A stretch of 64,000 nt of DNA from NCBI RefSeq assembly GCF_023016285.1, contig NZ_CP095413.1:1860001-1924000 (forward strand), given 5' to 3'. Positions 1-8,132 of the stretch are shown piece after piece (position 1 is the first letter of the stretch; every line of letters begins with the position of its first letter). The notes under the pieces were generated by a model. The model was not told where the DNA came from. It did not search any database and saw nothing but the letters and a program-made list of their open reading frames with translations. The position numbers and the translations under genes are program-made. This stretch comes from Muricauda sp. SCSIO 64092. GTDB taxonomy: Bacteria; Bacteroidota; Bacteroidia; Flavobacteriales; Flavobacteriaceae.

Positions 1-2
1 TG

Positions 3-509
3 TCCAGAGCCAAACACAGTGAGGGTCTAATGTTAAAACGCTTGGATTCAACGTATCAAGTAGGGCGCAAAAAAGGGGATTGGTGGAAATGGAAGGTGGA
101 CCCATTGACCATTGACGCCGTGTTAACGTATGCCATGCGCGGGCATGGTCGAAGAAGTAATTTGTTTACCGATTATACCTTTGCCCTTTGGAAGGCAAAC
201 GAAAAAGGGGAACGGGAACTGGTCACCTTTGCAAAGGCCTATTCCGGTTTGACCGATAAGGAGTTTCAGGAAGTGGATGCCTGGATAAAAAGGAATACCC
301 TGGAACGCTTTGGTCCTGTACGTAGCGTAACACCACATCATGTGTTTGAGATTGCCTTTGAGGGGATTGTCTTTTCCAAAAGACATAAAAGTGGTGTGGC
401 CACACGGTTCCCCAGGATCTTAAGATGGCGTAAGGACAAAAAAATTGAGGAGGCGAATTCGTTGGAAGATTTAAAGGCACTGATCCCGAATTCCGCTAAG
501 GCGGAATGA
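3..509 (+). CDS. ATP-dependent DNA ligase, C-terminal part (gene begins upstream of the window)
   Basis: The frame is open from the first complete codon at position 3, so the gene enters from the left; the ATG at 30 is internal. Just before and after it lie the residues SEGLM and then KGDWWKWK, the late nucleotidyltransferase motif that ends in lysines, followed by the OB-fold (about residues 60-160). These are typical of the ATP-dependent ligases of the bacterial 'ligase-associated DNA damage response' cluster, and the helicase and PdeM genes that normally accompany this ligase follow downstream. It seals nicks using ATP through a ligase-AMP intermediate. The catalytic lysine lies outside the window. 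The partner exonuclease gene of this cluster, if present, would be upstream. Confidence 0.9.
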   Translation, partial: SRAKHSEGLMLKRLDSTYQVGRKKGDWWKWKVDPLTIDAVLTYAMRGHGRRSNLFTDYTFALWKANEKGERELVTFAKAYSGLTDKEFQEVDAWIKRNTLERFGPVRSVTPHHVFEIAFEGIVFSKRHKSGVATRFPRILRWRKDKKIEEANSLEDLKALIPNSAKAE

Positions 510-605
510 AGGGATCTCTTGGCAAATAGACCCATTACCTAAAAAAGAACCCAAATCAGATAAAAGAAGACCCTCCATAAAACCGTTAACTTCGCCCCAT
601 TCGTT

Positions 606-914
606 ATGAAGGGCTACTGCTATATCCTTACCAATAAAAACAAAACTGTACTGTATGTCGGTGCTACAAATAATTTGGGAAGAAGGGTCAGCGAGCATAA
701 GAATGGTAAATACAAAAACGCTTTCACCAAAAAATACAATTGTACCCTTTTGGTCTATTTTGAAGAATTTGATACTATCAAGGATTCCTTTAAAGGAGAG
801 CGGCAATTGAAAGCAGGCAACAGAAAACGAAAGGAAAAACTAATCAACTCGATAAATCCGGAATGGAGTGATTTGTCAGAAAGTTGGTTTGATGGGAGTA
901 AAGAATCTTTTTAA
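606..914 (+). CDS. GIY-YIG nuclease-like protein (UPF0213/YhbQ type)
   Basis: A 102-residue single-domain protein. Near the N-terminus it reads CYILTNKNKTVLYVGATN, the two-part GIY-YIG signature (here Y-I and Y-V-G), followed by R-R-x-x-E-H, which carries the conserved Arg and His, and a lysine-rich C-terminal half. The family comprises small stand-alone nuclease-fold proteins of uncertain physiological substrate, common and often multicopy in flavobacteria. It interrupts the usual ligase-helicase gene order, with 96 bp before it and about 60 bp after it, so it is probably a later insertion into a repair operon. Whether the nuclease is active cannot be judged from sequence alone. Confidence 0.85.
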   Translation: MKGYCYILTNKNKTVLYVGATNNLGRRVSEHKNGKYKNAFTKKYNCTLLVYFEEFDTIKDSFKGERQLKAGNRKRKEKLINSINPEWSDLSESWFDGSKESF

Positions 915-935
915 TTTTAGAGACACATATCAAAA

Positions 936-961
936 GATTACTTCGCTATCACTCGCAATCA
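936..961. repeat. Possible REP-type repeat remnant before the helicase gene
   Basis: The stretch contains TTCGCTATCACTCGCAAT, which resembles one arm of the dispersed flavobacterial repeat built on a 'cttcgct...ctcgcaatga' core. It sits in the short gap between the GIY-YIG gene and the helicase and overlaps the region where the helicase start codon would be expected. Weak evidence: only one arm is visible. Confidence 0.35.
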
Positions 962-977
962 ACGCTTTGAAATTGCA

Positions 978-3407
978 TTGACCTGGTTCCAACAACAAGG
1001 TTGGAAACCCCATGCATTCCAAAAAGAGACCTGGACGGCCTTTTTACAGGGCAAACACGGTTTATTGAATGCCCCAACGGGAAGTGGAAAAACCTATGCC
1101 CTTTGGTTTCCCATTGTCCTGAATTACATTAAAAACCATCCTGAATACAAAACCAAACATAAAAAAGGACTGAAAGCGGTTTGGATTACCCCGCTACGGG
1201 CCCTTTCCCAAGAAATAAAACAATCTGCCGAACGTATAGTGGCGGATCTGGAACTCCCAATGACCGTAGGGATTCGAACGGGGGACACTACTACAAAAGA
1301 GCGGGCACGGCAGCGGACCACTATGCCCGATTTACTGATCACTACCCCGGAAAGCCTACAGCTATTGTTGGCTTCAAAAGCATATGACAGCACATTTAAA
1401 GACTGTTCGGCCATCGTTGTTGATGAGTGGCATGAACTTTTGGGGACCAAACGGGGAATCCAGATGGAGTTGGCCCTTTCCCGGCTCAAGACCGTATGCA
1501 AGGACCTTCGTATTTGGGGAATTTCGGCCACGATCGGCAATTTACCCCAAGCCCGCCAGGTACTTCTAGGCCCTACTTCTCCCGAAATGGAGAATTCCGT
1601 TTTGGTAAGGGCCAATCTCAAAAAGAAGATCAAGGTCAAAAGTATCATCCCAAAACAGATGGAAACCTTCCCATGGCGTGGGCATTTGGGACTGCATTTA
1701 CTGGATGATGTTATTCCCATCATAAAAAAGAGCAAAACAACACTCCTTTTCACCAACACGCGCAGTCAATGTGAGATTTGGTTTCAAAAAATATTGGAAC
1801 GTTACCCGGAGTTTGCCGGTGAAATGGCCATGCACCATGGTAGTGTGAACAAAGAAACGCGTATATGGGTAGAACAGGCCATACGAAACGAAAGTCTAAA
1901 AGCGGTGGTCTGCACCTCCAGTTTGGATTTGGGGGTGGATTTTGCACCGGTGGAAACCGTCATCCAAATAGGCGGGCCAAAAGGGGTGGCCCGTTTTTTA
2001 CAGCGTGCCGGACGTAGCGGTCATCGCCCGGGAGAAACAAGTGTCATCTATTTTTTACCTACCCATGCCATTGAACTGATCGAGGCTTCCGCACTTCAAG
2101 TTGCGGTAAAGGAAAATGCTGTTGAGGACCGCTTACCTTTTTTGAACAGTTATGACGTGCTCATCCAATATTTGACCACCCTGGCGGTTTCCGATGGCTT
2201 TTATCCCAATGAAATCTTCCCGGAAATTAAACAGACCTTTTGTTACCAAGGGCTTACCGAAGAGGAATGGCAATGGTTGCTCAATTTTTTGGTCATGGGA
2301 AGCCAAAGCTTAAAAAGCTACGATGAATACAAAAAAGTGGAAGTGGAAGCGGATGGAAGGTTCAAGGTAAACAACAAAGGCATTGCCATGAGGCATCGTT
2401 TTCAGATTGGGACCATTGTGGGCGACGCCAACCTTTCCGTACATTATCAAAAAGGGGGATATATCGGTTCCATCGAAGAATATTTTGTTTCAAAACTAAA
2501 TCCTGGGGATGTATTTGTCTTTGCCGGACGGAATCTGGAATTTATCCGCATTCGTAGCATGAAGGTACAGGTGCGCAATTCCACAAAACGAACCAATAAG
2601 GTCCCTGCTTGGGCCGGTGGTCGATTGAGTTTTTCTTCCGAAATGTCCAAATTGTTGCGATTGGAACTGTATAAGGCGGCTACGGAAGCCAATCTTAGCA
2701 AGGAACTGGTAGCGCTCCAACATATCTTTGAGAAACAAAGGGAGGAAAGTAGCGTTCCCAAACCCAGTGAGTTTTTGATTGAAACCTTTAAAACAAGGGA
2801 TGGCTACCACCATATTTTTTATCCTTTTGAAGGACGTGCCGTACATGAAGCAATGAGCAGTTTACTATCGTACCGCATAGGGCTGCTCTCCCCTATCACC
2901 TGCTCGCTGGCTTTTAACGACTATGGCTTTGAGATGTTATCCGATAAACCCATTGATATTCAAGCCGTAATCGACAATAACCTGTTTACTTCCGAATACA
3001 TGCTCCCCGATTTGCAAAAAAGTCTGAATTCCAATGAAATGGCCCGCAGAAAATTTCGTGACATTGCCGTTATCAGTGGTATGGTCTTTACCGGCTATCC
3101 GGAAAAAGGAATAAAAATGAAGCACCTTCAAAGTAGTTCCCAACTCTTGTTTGATGTCTTCCGGGATTACGAACCGGAAAACCTCCTCTTTAAACAAGCG
3201 TTTACGGAAACCTTTGAACATCAATTGGAGGAAGGCCGATTGCGAATGGCACTGGAACGTATCGCTACGCAAGAAATCGTTTGGAAGCAATGTCAAAAGG
3301 CAACTCCATTTTCCTTTCCATTGATCACGGATAGGCTTCGGGAAAAACTCTCCAATGAAAAATTGGCCGATCGCATTAAACGAATGACCAAGATTTTGAT
3401 GAAGTAA
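978..3407 (+). CDS. Ligase-associated DNA damage response DEXH box helicase (Lhr-like)
   Basis: An 809-residue Lhr-type SF2 helicase. Residues 32-39 form the Walker A motif (PTGSGKT), DEWH is at 149-152, SAT at 183-185 and the motif VI QRAGRSGHR at 342-350. A long Lhr-specific C-terminal region follows. The family uses ATP to translocate on and unwind DNA or RNA-DNA hybrids and is found next to the ATP-dependent ligase and PdeM, as here. The annotated start is a TTG. The frame stays open upstream to 921 with no ATG or GTG, and the preceding residues (RFEIALTWF) look like family N-terminus. The true start is therefore unclear and may have been disturbed by the inserted upstream DNA. Confidence 0.92.
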   Translation: MTWFQQQGWKPHAFQKETWTAFLQGKHGLLNAPTGSGKTYALWFPIVLNYIKNHPEYKTKHKKGLKAVWITPLRALSQEIKQSAERIVADLELPMTVGIRTGDTTTKERARQRTTMPDLLITTPESLQLLLASKAYDSTFKDCSAIVVDEWHELLGTKRGIQMELALSRLKTVCKDLRIWGISATIGNLPQARQVLLGPTSPEMENSVLVRANLKKKIKVKSIIPKQMETFPWRGHLGLHLLDDVIPIIKKSKTTLLFTNTRSQCEIWFQKILERYPEFAGEMAMHHGSVNKETRIWVEQAIRNESLKAVVCTSSLDLGVDFAPVETVIQIGGPKGVARFLQRAGRSGHRPGETSVIYFLPTHAIELIEASALQVAVKENAVEDRLPFLNSYDVLIQYLTTLAVSDGFYPNEIFPEIKQTFCYQGLTEEEWQWLLNFLVMGSQSLKSYDEYKKVEVEADGRFKVNNKGIAMRHRFQIGTIVGDANLSVHYQKGGYIGSIEEYFVSKLNPGDVFVFAGRNLEFIRIRSMKVQVRNSTKRTNKVPAWAGGRLSFSSEMSKLLRLELYKAATEANLSKELVALQHIFEKQREESSVPKPSEFLIETFKTRDGYHHIFYPFEGRAVHEAMSSLLSYRIGLLSPITCSLAFNDYGFEMLSDKPIDIQAVIDNNLFTSEYMLPDLQKSLNSNEMARRKFRDIAVISGMVFTGYPEKGIKMKHLQSSSQLLFDVFRDYEPENLLFKQAFTETFEHQLEEGRLRMALERIATQEIVWKQCQKATPFSFPLITDRLREKLSNEKLADRIKRMTKILMK

Positions 3408-3414
3408 GGATTTT

Positions 3415-3475
3415 GTCATTCCTGCGAAAGCAGGAATCCATACTTTTGAACTTCATGCCAAGCACGGAATGACGG
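3415..3475. repeat. Palindromic REP-like repeat between helicase and pdeM
   Basis: An 8-bp perfect stem, ATTCCTGC (3418-3425) and GCAGGAAT (3430-3437), closes on a GAAA tetraloop. Outer arms GTCATTCC (3415-3422) and GGAATGAC (3466-3473) bracket the element. The form matches the 'gtcattcctgcgaaagcaggaatcc' type of dispersed repeat seen in flavobacterial genomes. The right arm contains the ATG used as the start of the next gene. Confidence 0.7.
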
Positions 3476-4128
3476 TTAAAAAGATCTGCCTATTAGTGAC
3501 ACAACGTATTAAAATAAAAAACCAATCCTTTATCCTGCACCCCTTGGGCGGTATGTTCTGGGAAGAAAAATCCCTGTTGCTCATTGGTGATGTACATCTG
3601 GGCAAGGTCGCCCATTTCAGAAAGTTTGGAGCCGCGGTCCCACGAAAGGCCATCCACAAAAACTTTCTCTTACTGGATAAAATTGTTGGCCATTTTCAAC
3701 CTTTTCATTTGTGTTTTCTTGGCGATTTATTCCATTCCTCCTTCAATAGGGAGTGGGACTTTTTTGAGAATTGGGTGGCGAAGACCCCTTCCAAAATCAG
3801 TTTGGTGGTGGGAAACCATGATATTATCGCTCCCGAAAAATTCGAAGCTCTGGGGATAATGGTTTTTAAGGAATTACAATGGGACGATTTCCTTTTCACC
3901 CACCATCCCGAAGAACGAAACGGGTTTTTCAATTTTTGCGGGCATATACACCCTGCCGTCCGTTTGCAAGGTTTTGGACGACAACGCTTAAAGCTACCCT
4001 GTTTTTTCAAAACAAAAAATCAGCTTATCCTCCCCGCTTTCGGCGAGTTTACGGGCAACCATGCCCTGAAACCCAAAAAAACCGATGAGGTCTTTGTAAT
4101 CGTTGAGGGGGAAGTGGTGAGGATCTAA
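3469..4128 (+). CDS. pdeM: Ligase-associated DNA damage response endonuclease PdeM
   Basis: A 219-residue calcineurin-like metallophosphoesterase. The metal-binding motifs are in order: GDVHLGK (40-46), GDLFHS (85-90), GNHD (115-118), FTHHP (143-147) and CGHIHP (157-162). This is the complete ligand set of a dinuclear-metal phosphoesterase. PdeM is the fourth member of the ligase/helicase/exonuclease repair cluster and follows the helicase here by 61 bp. The ATG at 3469 lies inside the right arm of a palindromic repeat. The in-frame GTG at 3496 (giving MTQRIKIKNQ) fits typical PdeM N-termini better and is an alternative start. Function in DNA end processing is inferred from family and context. 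Confidence 0.9.
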   Translation: MTVKKICLLVTQRIKIKNQSFILHPLGGMFWEEKSLLLIGDVHLGKVAHFRKFGAAVPRKAIHKNFLLLDKIVGHFQPFHLCFLGDLFHSSFNREWDFFENWVAKTPSKISLVVGNHDIIAPEKFEALGIMVFKELQWDDFLFTHHPEERNGFFNFCGHIHPAVRLQGFGRQRLKLPCFFKTKNQLILPAFGEFTGNHALKPKKTDEVFVIVEGEVVRI

Positions 4129-4165
4129 TGCGTAGTTTGAAAGACAACCATTAACAACAGCGATT

Positions 4166-4247
4166 GTCATTTCGAACGAATGTGGGAAATCCAAGTCCAT
4201 GAAAATAGATTTCTCAATCGTCGCTTCGCTCCTCATTTCGAAATGAC
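4166..4247. repeat. Inverted-repeat intergenic element 1 (REP type)
   Basis: The element is bounded by perfect 11-bp inverted arms, GTCATTTCGAA (4166-4176) and TTCGAAATGAC (4237-4247), with inner sequence that can also pair around 'agatttctcaatcgtcgcttcgctc'-type cores. This is the common flavobacterial 'gtcatttcgaacgaa...gagaaatct' dispersed repeat. The interval between pdeM and mfd (4129-4456) holds no gene; it contains this element and the next one. Confidence 0.75.
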
Positions 4248-4262
4248 TCCCTAGTTCCAGTT

Positions 4263-4396
4263 GTCATTTCGAACCGACCCTAAGCGAAGTCGAAGGGGAG
4301 CGTGAGAAATCTTGTTATTGGGTGTAACCCCTGTTGATATTTGTAATACGATTTCTCAATCGCCCTGAAGGCTATTGGGGTCCATTTCGAAACGAC
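4263..4396. repeat. Inverted-repeat intergenic element 2 (REP type)
   Basis: A second, diverged copy of the same repeat type immediately follows the first. Its left arm GTCATTTCGAA (4263-4273) pairs imperfectly with TTCGAAACGAC (4386-4396), and the interior carries the 'gagaaatct' and 'gatttctcaatcg' cores. The reading frame of mfd is formally open through part of it, but that extension is repeat DNA, not protein. Confidence 0.7.
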
Positions 4397-4408
4397 ATCG
4401 AAAAAAGA

Positions 4409-4439
4409 TTGCATCATCCCACGCTCAGACTTACTTTTG
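4409..4439 (+). promoter_or_regulatory. Probable promoter of mfd
   Basis: TTG at 4409-4411 and TACTTTTG at 4432-4439 match the Bacteroidota -33/-7 promoter (TTG, then about 20 bp, then TAnnTTTG); the spacing here is 20 bp. Transcription would begin around 4446, which excludes translation starts upstream and supports the TTG at 4457. Confidence 0.6.
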
Positions 4440-4456
4440 CCTCCAAATCGTATGGA

Positions 4457-7400
4457 TTGACCAAATCGTCCATTTTAGCACGTTTTGAACAGTCCCCGAA
4501 ACTTCGGGAACTGCGGGAAACCATTGCCCAGTCCCAAAAAGGTGTCCATGTCCAAGGTCTTGTGGGATCCTCTTTTTCATTTGCAATTTCCAGTCTTTTT
4601 AGCGTATCCGAAAATCCATTCCTTATCCTTTTGAACGATAAGGAAGAGGCCGCTTACATTTTAAATGATCTGGAGCAATTGGTTGGGGAAAAAGATGTCC
4701 TCTTCTACCCGGGAAGCTATCGAAGGCCCTATCAAATAGAGGAAACGGACAATGCCAATGTGCTTTTGCGGGCCGAAGTTCTGAATCGGATCAATTCCAG
4801 AAGGAAGCCAGCGGTCATCGTTACGTATCCCGATGCGCTTTTTGAAAAAGTGGTCACCCGTAAGGAGTTGGAAAAAAATACCCTAAAAATAAAGCTGGAG
4901 GATACCCTTTCCCTGGATTTTCTCAACGAAGTCTTGTTTGAATACGAGTTCAAAAGGGTGGATTTTGTAACTGAACCCGGAGAGTTTTCTGTTCGGGGGG
5001 GTATAGTGGATGTCTTTTCCTTTTCACACGATGAACCCTATAGAATTGAGTTTTTTGGGGACGAAGTGGACAGTATTCGCACTTTTGATGTCGAAACGCA
5101 GCTTTCCACGGAAAAAGTGAAAAAAATAACCATTATCCCCAATGTGGAGAACAAATTCCTGCAAGATACCCGAGAGAGTTTCCTAAAATATATTTCCCCA
5201 AAAACGGTCATCTTCTCCAAAAACCTGAGCCTCGTTTTTCATAGAATTGACTCAAATTTTGAAAAGGCCAAAGAAAGCTTTGAAAAACTGAGCAAGGAAA
5301 TAAAGCACGCCCAACCAGGGGAACTTTTTGTGAACTCCGCTCTGCTAAAAAGTCAACTGAGTGATTTTACCGTAGTGGAAATCGGGGCTTCGGCCTCGTT
5401 CCGCCCCCAAAACCATTCCACTTCTTCAAGAACCGACCGCAGTGAAAATGCTTTTTCCTTCCGTGCCAAACCTCAACCCGCTTTCAATAAAAAATTTGAA
5501 TTGTTGGTTCAAGACCTTCAGGAAAATCATGACAAAGGTTTTGAAAATGTAATTTGTTGCTCTACGGAACAACAGGCCAAGCGATTAAAAGACATCATCA
5601 AAACCGTAATTTTGGGTGATGATGACGAAACCAATGACGACATTGGTTACCACACCCTTGTTTTTCCACTATACCAAGGTTTTATTGATCACGATTTGCA
5701 ATTGGCCTGTTATACGGACCATCAAATCTTTGAACGTTATCATAAGTTCCATTTAAAAAATGGTTATGCCAAAAAACAGGCCATTACGCTCAAGGAACTG
5801 AACAAATTGGAACTTGGGGATTACGTGACCCATATTGACCACGGCATTGGCAAGTTTGGGGGATTGCAAAAAATTGATGTTGAGGGTAAAAAACAGGAGG
5901 CCATTAAATTGGTATACGGCGACCGGGATATCCTATATGTCAGTATCCATTCCCTTCATAAAATCTCCAAATACAACGGTAAGGATGGTGCAGCTCCCAA
6001 GATTTACAAACTGGGGTCCGCAGCTTGGAAAAAATTAAAACAGAAAACAAAAAGTCGGGTCAAAAAGATTGCTTTTGACCTCATTAAGGTATATGCCAAG
6101 CGCAGGCTCGAAAAAGGATTTCAGTACGGCCCGGACTCCTATTTGCAACATGAACTGGAAGCCTCCTTTATTTATGAGGACACCCCCGATCAGGCCAAAT
6201 CCACTGCCGATGTCAAAAAGGATATGGAGAGCGAGCGGCCAATGGACCGCCTTATCTGTGGAGATGTTGGTTTCGGTAAGACCGAAGTGGCCATTAGGGC
6301 CGCTTTTAAGGCCGTGGACAATGGCAAGCAAGTGGCCATTTTGGTCCCTACCACCATTCTGGCCTTTCAACACAACAATACCTTTAAAAAGCGGTTGGGG
6401 GAACTGCCGGTTACCGTGGACTACCTTAACCGGTTCCGAACGGCCAAAGAGAAACGCGAAATACTGGAACAGCTGGCCCAGGGCAAAATCGATATCATTA
6501 TCGGTACGCACCAATTGGTGAACAAAAGTGTGCAATTTAAGGACTTGGGACTCCTTATTGTGGATGAAGAACAAAAATTTGGGGTGGCCGTTAAGGACAA
6601 ACTCAAGTCCATTAAGGAAAATGTGGATGTGCTCACCTTGACTGCAACACCCATCCCCAGAACACTACAGTTCAGTTTAATGGCGGCAAGGGACCTTTCG
6701 GTCATCAATACGGCACCTCCCAACCGTTACCCTATTGAGAGCAGGGTCATTCGGTTTAACGAGGAAATCATAAGGGATGCCATTTCCTATGAAATCCAAA
6801 GAGGTGGACAGATATTCTTTATCCATAACCGCATTGAAAATATAAAAGAAATGGCGGGGATGCTCCAACGCCTGGTGCCCGATGCCAAAATTGGCATTGG
6901 TCATGGGCAGATGGAAGGCAAGAAATTGGAACAACTGATGCTCGCCTTTATGAATGGGGAATTTGATGTCCTGGTTTCCACGACCATCGTGGAAAGTGGC
7001 CTGGACGTGACCAATGCCAATACCATTTTTATCCATAATGCCAATAATTTTGGGTTAAGTGATCTGCACCAAATGCGCGGACGTGTTGGTCGAAGTAACA
7101 AAAAGGCATTTTGCTTTTTCATTACCCCACCTTATGAAGTGATGACACCCGATGCGCGAAAACGGATTCAGGCCTTGGAACAATTTACCGAACTGGGCAG
7201 TGGTTTCAATATTGCCATGAAAGATTTGGAGATTCGTGGAGCTGGTGATCTTCTTGGGGGTGAACAAAGTGGGTTTATCAATGAGATTGGATTTGAGACC
7301 TATCAAAAAATATTGACCGAAGCCATAGAAGAGCTCAAGGAAAATGAATTTAAGGAGTTGTATGATGAAGTAGAGGGGGAAAAGGAAAAGGTCTTTGTAA

Positions 7401-7888
7401 AGGATACCCAATTGGATACCGATTTTGAGCTGCTCTTCCCCGATGACTATGTGAACAATATTACAGAGCGCTTAAACCTGTACACACAGCTTAACGAAGT
7501 GGGGGATGAAGAAGCACTCCAGAAATTTGAATCCGAGTTGGTGGACCGCTTTGGGGAACTTCCGGAACAGGCGGTGGACTTGCTCAATTCTGTTCGTGTG
7601 AAATGGATAGCCACCTCAATTGGACTTGAAAAAGTGATTCTGAAAAAAGGGAAATTTTTGGGGTATTTTATCGCCGACCAACAATCCCCATTTTACCAAA
7701 CTGAGGCTTTTACCCGCATATTGCAATACGTTCAAGCCAACCCAAGGGCATGTCAACTCAAGGAAAAACAGACACGAAATGGATTGCGGTTGTTGTTGGT
7801 CTTTGAAGGGATTACTAGTATAGAGAAAGCGTTAAAAGTGCTATCCCCACTCAACAACAAAGAAACAACAGCTCCTTCCCTTGGCTAA
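4457..7888 (+). CDS. mfd: Transcription-repair coupling factor Mfd
   Basis: About 1143 residues from the TTG at 4457, which gives MTKSSILARFEQSPKL, a normal Mfd N-terminus. Longer in-frame starts fall inside intergenic repeats and upstream of the promoter. Order of domains: UvrB-like region (about 1-350), CarD-like RNA-polymerase interaction domain (about 450-540, ELGDYVTHIDHGIGKF), Walker A (about 600-609, GDVGFGKTE), DEEQ (about 701), TATPIPRT (about 729), GRVGRS (about 874) and the C-terminal TRCF domain (about 995-1100). Mfd removes RNA polymerase stalled at lesions and recruits UvrA. The last few codons (APSLG) and the stop lie within a palindromic repeat, so the extreme C-terminus is probably not conserved. 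Confidence 0.95.
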   Translation: MTKSSILARFEQSPKLRELRETIAQSQKGVHVQGLVGSSFSFAISSLFSVSENPFLILLNDKEEAAYILNDLEQLVGEKDVLFYPGSYRRPYQIEETDNANVLLRAEVLNRINSRRKPAVIVTYPDALFEKVVTRKELEKNTLKIKLEDTLSLDFLNEVLFEYEFKRVDFVTEPGEFSVRGGIVDVFSFSHDEPYRIEFFGDEVDSIRTFDVETQLSTEKVKKITIIPNVENKFLQDTRESFLKYISPKTVIFSKNLSLVFHRIDSNFEKAKESFEKLSKEIKHAQPGELFVNSALLKSQLSDFTVVEIGASASFRPQNHSTSSRTDRSENAFSFRAKPQPAFNKKFELLVQDLQENHDKGFENVICCSTEQQAKRLKDIIKTVILGDDDETNDDIGYHTLVFPLYQGFIDHDLQLACYTDHQIFERYHKFHLKNGYAKKQAITLKELNKLELGDYVTHIDHGIGKFGGLQKIDVEGKKQEAIKLVYGDRDILYVSIHSLHKISKYNGKDGAAPKIYKLGSAAWKKLKQKTKSRVKKIAFDLIKVYAKRRLEKGFQYGPDSYLQHELEASFIYEDTPDQAKSTADVKKDMESERPMDRLICGDVGFGKTEVAIRAAFKAVDNGKQVAILVPTTILAFQHNNTFKKRLGELPVTVDYLNRFRTAKEKREILEQLAQGKIDIIIGTHQLVNKSVQFKDLGLLIVDEEQKFGVAVKDKLKSIKENVDVLTLTATPIPRTLQFSLMAARDLSVINTAPPNRYPIESRVIRFNEEIIRDAISYEIQRGGQIFFIHNRIENIKEMAGMLQRLVPDAKIGIGHGQMEGKKLEQLMLAFMNGEFDVLVSTTIVESGLDVTNANTIFIHNANNFGLSDLHQMRGRVGRSNKKAFCFFITPPYEVMTPDARKRIQALEQFTELGSGFNIAMKDLEIRGAGDLLGGEQSGFINEIGFETYQKILTEAIEELKENEFKELYDEVEGEKEKVFVKDTQLDTDFELLFPDDYVNNITERLNLYTQLNEVGDEEALQKFESELVDRFGELPEQAVDLLNSVRVKWIATSIGLEKVILKKGKFLGYFIADQQSPFYQTEAFTRILQYVQANPRACQLKEKQTRNGLRLLLVFEGITSIEKALKVLSPLNNKETTAPSLG

Positions 7889-8013
7889 GGGAAGGTGGAT
7901 TTCAGTTTTGCTGAAAGACGGAAGGGATTGATTGTCCAACCTTAAAACAACCCACCCCGCTTCCGATTTCATCGGAACCACCCCTCCCTAAAATAAGGAG
8001 GGGAGTTTATCTG
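7874..8013. repeat. Dispersed repeat with three hairpins at the end of mfd
   Basis: Three perfect inverted repeats in a row are visible: CCTTCCCTT/AAGGGAAGG (7874-7882 and 7887-7895), TTCCGAT/ATCGGAA around 7960-7980, and CCCCTCC/GGAGGGG around 7981-8005. The layout 'aagggaaggtgg...ggaaggg...aacccaccc...cccctcc' is that of a known kind of dispersed intergenic repeat in flavobacteria. The mfd stop codon (7886-7888) sits in the loop and right arm of the first hairpin. The first or third hairpin may also act as a transcription terminator. Confidence 0.7.
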
Positions 8014-8073
8014 TTTTAAAATGGTTTGCAATAATTGGTAGTTTTTGGTGAACGAAAAATGTAACTTTTACAG

Positions 8074-8101
8074 AAATGACAACTGGAACCAGGGAGTCAT
8101 T
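8074..8101. repeat. Inverted copy of the repeat junction upstream of mfd
   Basis: The reverse complement of 8074-8101 matches 4242-4269 at 27 of 28 positions. The copy upstream lies at the junction between the two REP elements, so mfd is flanked by inverted copies of the same segment about 3.8 kb apart. No gene is present between 7889 and 8132. Confidence 0.75.
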
Positions 8102-8132
8102 GCGACGTGAGGGCCCCACCCGATTGGAAAAT

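Noticed and set aside
1124..1759. 211-residue minus-strand frame within the helicase gene
   Set aside because: A shadow of the helicase; no start signal, composition atypical, and it is antisense to a well-supported domain.
4334..4456. N-terminal extension of Mfd from an upstream TTG
   Set aside because: It is encoded by the intergenic inverted repeats and lies upstream of a good -33/-7 promoter; the TTG at 4457 fits the family.
6035..6574. 179-residue minus-strand frame within mfd
   Set aside because: Antisense to the helicase motifs of Mfd; no domain and poor composition.
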